Below, piece after piece: positions 60,538 to 64,000 of a stretch of DNA of 64,000 nt. Every line of letters begins with the position of its first letter. Position 1 is the first letter of the stretch. Made by a program: the position numbers and the translations under genes. Below the pieces are notes generated by a model, which did no database searches, was not told the DNA's origin, and worked only from the letters and a program-made list of their open reading frames with translations. This DNA is from Agromyces agglutinans (GTDB taxonomy: Bacteria > Actinomycetota > Actinomycetes > Actinomycetales > Microbacteriaceae), in assembly GCF_009647605.1 (NCBI RefSeq), contig NZ_WJIF01000001.1, forward strand, positions 1 through 64,000. Direction: 5' to 3'.

Positions 60538-61137
60538 GTGATCAGCGAGGTGGGCGACGCGTACTCCCAGCGGGCGCTCGAGTACATCGACCTGTTCGGC
60601 ACGATGGAGGCCGTGCACCCATCGGATCGTCAACTCGTCTCCACCTGGGCGAGCGGAGTCGACGGCCCGGTTATCGACGCCGGCTGCGGTCCGGGCCAAT
60701 GGACGGACTTCCTCGCCGGAATCGGGCTCACCGTACGCGGTGTCGATCAGGTGCCCGAGTTCATCGAACGGGCCAGACGTGAGTATCCGGACGTGGAGTT
60801 CGAGGTCGGCGCGCTCGAGCATCTCGGCTGCGACTCGGAAACGCTCGGCGGAGTTCTCTCGTGGTACTCGCTCATCCACCATGATCCGGCCGCGATCAGC
60901 GAGCCGCTGGCCGAGTTCCATCGTTCGCTCGCAGCCGGAGGCACCCTGCTCGTGGGGTTCTTCGAGGGCCCGGCCGTCGAGCCGTTCGACCACGCCGTCA
61001 TCCGTGCGTATCGCTGGTCCGTCGAAGCGCTCGGTGAAGAACTGCGTGCCGCCGGTTTCGACGTGCTCGAATCCCATGTCAGGAAAACCGTCGGCCAGCG
61101 GGCGCAGGCGGCGATCCTCGCCCGGCGGGCCGACTGA
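60538..61137 (+). CDS. Class I SAM-dependent methyltransferase
   Basis: 199 residues from GTG 60538. The SAM loop VIDAGCGPGQWTDFL is at about residues 42-56, followed by GVDQVPEFIERARR and SWYSLIHHDP. The substrate is unknown. A TAGACT box 7 bases upstream suggests a leaderless mRNA, which also supports this start over the longer frame. Confidence 0.85.
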   Translation: MISEVGDAYSQRALEYIDLFGTMEAVHPSDRQLVSTWASGVDGPVIDAGCGPGQWTDFLAGIGLTVRGVDQVPEFIERARREYPDVEFEVGALEHLGCDSETLGGVLSWYSLIHHDPAAISEPLAEFHRSLAAGGTLLVGFFEGPAVEPFDHAVIRAYRWSVEALGEELRAAGFDVLESHVRKTVGQRAQAAILARRAD

Positions 61138-61204
61138 GCTGACGCGGCGCGCGCCGTACCGGCGCCCTGAGCCGCAACCGGCCGGCGGTCTGCGCGGCCC
61201 CGCC

Positions 61205-61777
61205 TCAGGCGGCCTGTTCTCCGTCGGTGTCGCGCTTGATCGCCGAGATCTCGAACTCGAGCGTGATCTTCTCCGACACGAGCCAACCGCCCGAGTCGAG
61301 CGCCATGTTCCACTCCAGCCCGTATTCCCGGCGGTCGATGCGCCGCGTGCCCTCGAATCCGGCACGCAGTGCGCCGAAGGCGTCGGTCTCCACGCCGGTG
61401 AACTCGATCGGGATGGTGATCGGCTTCGTGATGTCGCGAATCGTCAGGTCGCCCGAGACCACGAGGGCGTTGTCGCCGACCTCCTCGATGCGGGTGCTCT
61501 TGAAGACGATGTCGGGCCATTTCTCGGCGTTGAAGAAGTCGGCGCTGCGCAGGTGGTCGTCGCGTTGGGTGTTGCGGCTGTCGACACTGGCGACCTTGAG
61601 CACGATCTCGGCGGTCGACTTGTCGGGATCGTCGAAGTCGACGTGCAGGGTGCCGGTCACGTCGTTGAAGGCGCCGCGGACGTTCGCCACCATGGCGTGC
61701 TTGGCCGAGAAGCCGATGCGAGTGTGCGAGGGGTCCAGGTCCCAGTCGCCGCTCAGGTCGGGTCGGTTGTCGGTCAT
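61205..61777 (-). CDS. YceI family protein
   Basis: 190 residues from ATG 61775-61777 with GGGGAG close upstream. The lipocalin-like fold begins WDLDPSHTRIGFSAKHAMV and ends SEKITLEFEISAI, as in YceI proteins that bind isoprenoid-type lipids. No signal peptide, so it is cytoplasmic, unlike E. coli YceI. Confidence 0.9.
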   Translation of the reverse strand: MTDNRPDLSGDWDLDPSHTRIGFSAKHAMVANVRGAFNDVTGTLHVDFDDPDKSTAEIVLKVASVDSRNTQRDDHLRSADFFNAEKWPDIVFKSTRIEEVGDNALVVSGDLTIRDITKPITIPIEFTGVETDAFGALRAGFEGTRRIDRREYGLEWNMALDSGGWLVSEKITLEFEISAIKRDTDGEQAA

Positions 61778-61981
61778 GATCTCCCCATGGGTCGGTGCAC
61801 GAACCAAGACAGTCTCTCATGCGCGGGCTGACCGAATGCTCCACGGTGCCCGCGGAGCTTCGGGGACGGCTCGACGTCAACCATCCGTCACGGGTACCGC
61901 TCGGATCGAGGCATCCCGATCGACACCGGTCGCTCCCGAACGCACGCAGCGTCGACGATTGTCGAATGTCGTTCGGGTTCG

Positions 61982-62010
61982 TTGATCAATCTCCTGGCGC
62001 GCCGTAGGTT
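61982..62010 (+). promoter_or_regulatory. Candidate promoter of the secreted peptidase
   Basis: TTGATC (61982-61987), 17-base spacer and TAGGTT (62005-62010). It would start an mRNA with a leader of roughly 185 bases. Between 61778 and this site I see no gene. Confidence 0.55.
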
Positions 62011-62017
62011 CCTGAGT

Positions 62018-62202
62018 GACCGCACCCACGCCGGAATCCACCGGAGCGGCCGGGATATCAGTGCGGCCTTCGGCTTCTCTCGAGCCGAAGGGCGCGAGCG
62101 TTCGACGTCCCAGTACGGCAATGCAGGAAGCAACTTCGCCCTTTTTCGGACGGTGGTGTTCCCGCGACCGGGAAACCGCTGTCCTCCGACGGAAGGACCT
62201 CA
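62018..62202 (+). other. Structured 5' leader of the secreted peptidase mRNA
   Basis: Three stem-loops follow each other: CCGCAC/GTGCGG (62020-62025 with 62061-62066), CCTTCGGCT/AGCCGAAGG (62067-62075 with 62083-62091) and TTCCCG-CGAC-CGGGAA (62159-62174). A ribosome site GGAAGGA follows. The length and ordered stems suggest a cis-acting RNA. Fragments such as GAATCC with CCGGAGCGG and CTTCGCCC faintly recall c-di-AMP (ydaO) riboswitches, but key parts are missing, so I do not assign a class. Confidence 0.35.
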
Positions 62203-64000
62203 GTGAAATCCAGGATTCTCGCCTACGCAGGCTCGGTGGTCATCGCCGCCCCGCTCGTACTCGTCGGGTCGGGGGTGGCCAACGCGGCACCGGAGGACAA
62301 CCCACCGGTCAGCCTCGTCGACAACGTCACCGCTCCGATCTACGACTACGCCGGCGCCATTCGGGAGACGGTGTGGGTCACCGCCCCCGATCTCGACGGC
62401 GACGGTGACGAGGAGCAGGTCGCCGCCGACATCATCCGGCCCCGGGAACTCGACGGCACTGCGCGAGTCCCCATCATCATGGATGCCAGCCCCTACTACC
62501 TGAGCTCAGGGCGCGGCAACGAGGCCGAGCGCAAGCAGTACGACGCCGACGGCAACCTCGTGAAGTTCCCGCTCTACTACGACAACTACTTCGTGCCGCG
62601 CGGCTACGCGTTCGTCGCCGTCGACATGGCGGGCACGGCACGTTCGACCGGCTGCACCGACGAGGGAGGCCGTTCGGACATCGAGTCGGTCAAGGCCGTC
62701 GTGGAGTGGCTGGACGGCAAGGGCACCGCGCATGACGCGAGCGGCGCGGTCGTCGAAGCGGACTGGAGCAACGGCAAGACCGGCATGATCGGCAAGTCCT
62801 ACGACGGGACCCTGGCCAACGGCGTCGCCGCGACGGGTGTCGAGAACCTCGAGACGATCGTCCCGATCAGCGCGATCAGCTCGTGGTACGACTACAACCG
62901 CTGGCAGGGTGCGGTGAAGTCCATCAATTACCCGAGCAGCCTCTCGCGTTCCGTGGCATCCAACCGCACCATCGCGACCGACTGCTCGGCGCGACTGGAC
63001 TGGATGAACGCCAACGACGGTGACGAGACCGGGGCGTACACCGATTTCTGGGCCGAGCGCGACTACCGGGCGGGCAGCTACTACGACGTCTCCAAGGTCA
63101 CGGCGAGCGTCTTCATCATGCACGGGTTGCAGGACACCAACGTCAAGACCATGAACGCCTCGAAGTGGTGGGAGGACCTCGGCGAGCAGGGGGTGCTCCG
63201 TAAGATGTGGCTCACCCGCCTCGGACACGTCGACCCCTTCGACTCGGAGCGCGCCCTGTGGGTCGAGACGCTGCACCGCTGGTTCGACCACGAGCTCATG
63301 GACATCGACAACGGCATCGACCGCGAGCCCGCGGTGAGCGTCGAGACGGCGCCGAACCGGTGGGAGCACTCGCCGACGTGGCCGATCGCCTCGGCCCGCA
63401 CGCAGTCGCTGAACCTGCACTCCGACGGCACGATGATGCTGGGCCGGAAGGACCGCTCGACGGCCAGCTACATCAACTCGACGTCGCTGAGCGAGGCGAA
63501 CGCGATCAGGATCGGCGACAACGCCAACCGCCTGCAGTTCCTCACCGGCACGACCAAGCACGACCTCCGGATCTCTGGCACGCCGACCGTCGACCTCGAC
63601 GTCACGCACACCGCCCCGGTCGGCCAGGTGTCGGTCATGCTGGTCGACTACGGCGTGATGGATCGCATCAGCGCCTCCGGTGACGGCGCGCAGACGCTGG
63701 ACACGGAGACCTGCTGGGGTCCGGCGACCGCGACCGACGACGCCTGCTACAAGGAGGTCGGCAAGCGCATCGCGAGCACCGAGCTGCAGGTGCTCGCTCG
63801 GGGCTGGGCTCGCCTCGACGGTGCCGGCAACCACGACGTCACCGTCGAACTGGCGGCCAACGACGTCGTCGTCCCGGCCGGCCACCAGCTCGGGCTCGTG
63901 ATCAGCGGGAGCCGCAACGGGGTCCTGCCCGTCGACACCGCGGCGACGACCTACACGGTCAGCCTCGGCGACTCGAAGCTGAACCTCCCCGTCTCGGGTC
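62203..64000 (+). CDS. Secreted X-Pro dipeptidyl-peptidase-like (S15/CocE) hydrolase, cut by window end
   Basis: 599 codons are visible and the frame stays open to the edge. GTG 62203 follows GGAAGGA. A Sec signal peptide (basic start, hydrophobic core, cleavage near GVANA) leads to the alpha/beta hydrolase domain. The catalytic triad is visible: Ser199 in GKSYDG, Asp311 in HGLQDTNV and His342 in LGHVDPF. The C-terminal jelly-roll domain of the CocE/PepX family starts near residue 390. The family removes Xaa-Pro dipeptides or hydrolyses esters outside the cell. It could complement the M6 protease in extracellular protein use. Confidence 0.88.
   Translation, partial: MKSRILAYAGSVVIAAPLVLVGSGVANAAPEDNPPVSLVDNVTAPIYDYAGAIRETVWVTAPDLDGDGDEEQVAADIIRPRELDGTARVPIIMDASPYYLSSGRGNEAERKQYDADGNLVKFPLYYDNYFVPRGYAFVAVDMAGTARSTGCTDEGGRSDIESVKAVVEWLDGKGTAHDASGAVVEADWSNGKTGMIGKSYDGTLANGVAATGVENLETIVPISAISSWYDYNRWQGAVKSINYPSSLSRSVASNRTIATDCSARLDWMNANDGDETGAYTDFWAERDYRAGSYYDVSKVTASVFIMHGLQDTNVKTMNASKWWEDLGEQGVLRKMWLTRLGHVDPFDSERALWVETLHRWFDHELMDIDNGIDREPAVSVETAPNRWEHSPTWPIASARTQSLNLHSDGTMMLGRKDRSTASYINSTSLSEANAIRIGDNANRLQFLTGTTKHDLRISGTPTVDLDVTHTAPVGQVSVMLVDYGVMDRISASGDGAQTLDTETCWGPATATDDACYKEVGKRIASTELQVLARGWARLDGAGNHDVTVELAANDVVVPAGHQLGLVISGSRNGVLPVDTAATTYTVSLGDSKLNLPVSG

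Overview
The window reads as the chromosome of a high-GC actinobacterium, most likely a member of the Microbacteriaceae (Agromyces-like). The evidence is very high GC with strong G/C third positions, many GTG and occasional TTG starts, actinobacterial features such as a fused pcaL, several promoters of the leaderless type, and frequent GGATGCC/GGCATCC words. The genus is an inference.

Layout. 1-15768 is ordinary host sequence: the end of dnaG, two small lipoproteins, a large secreted M6 metalloprotease, a dipeptide/oligopeptide ABC importer operon (4842-11307), tRNA-Asn, azlCD, def, a DMT transporter and a glycosyltransferase. 15810-23379 is an integrated mobile element of about 7.5 kb in a tRNA gene with a CAT anticodon. 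It has 44-bp direct att repeats, a tyrosine integrase, TGCTAGCA repeats near both ends, a divergent regulator pair, a DNA-binding protein followed by five iteron-like repeats and three hairpins sharing a loop, a cascade of overlapping small Cys-rich ORFs, and a small-terminase-like gene. It could be a plasmid-like element or a phage satellite.

24247-61137 is a catabolic region. A LacI-controlled operon carries a sugar ABC importer, an alpha-L-rhamnosidase (GH78) and a beta-glucosidase (GH3). A NodD-like LysR regulator lies beside it. A divergent promoter at 35571-35856 with two ATC-N9-GAT (nod-box-like) sites drives an extradiol dioxygenase one way. The other way it drives a 12-gene run: two fumarylacetoacetate-hydrolase-fold enzymes, a cyclase, a flavin monooxygenase, an amidohydrolase, a VanB-type reductase, a P450 and a branched-chain-type ABC importer. 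Next come an MFS transporter and a complete 4-hydroxybenzoate to protocatechuate to beta-ketoadipate pathway (pobA, pcaHGBLIJF), an SDR, and a phi-hps pair for formaldehyde fixation with a LuxR-type regulator.

My main inference is that these parts form one route for methoxylated flavonoid rhamnoglucosides. The steps would be deglycosylation, A-ring hydroxylation and extradiol cleavage, demethylation of the B-ring acid by the P450, capture of the released formaldehyde by hexulose-phosphate synthase, and protocatechuate ring cleavage. The individual enzyme families are well supported; the joint pathway and its substrate are not proven by sequence.

The window ends with a methyltransferase, a YceI protein and a truncated secreted S15-type peptidase (from 62203) with a structured leader.
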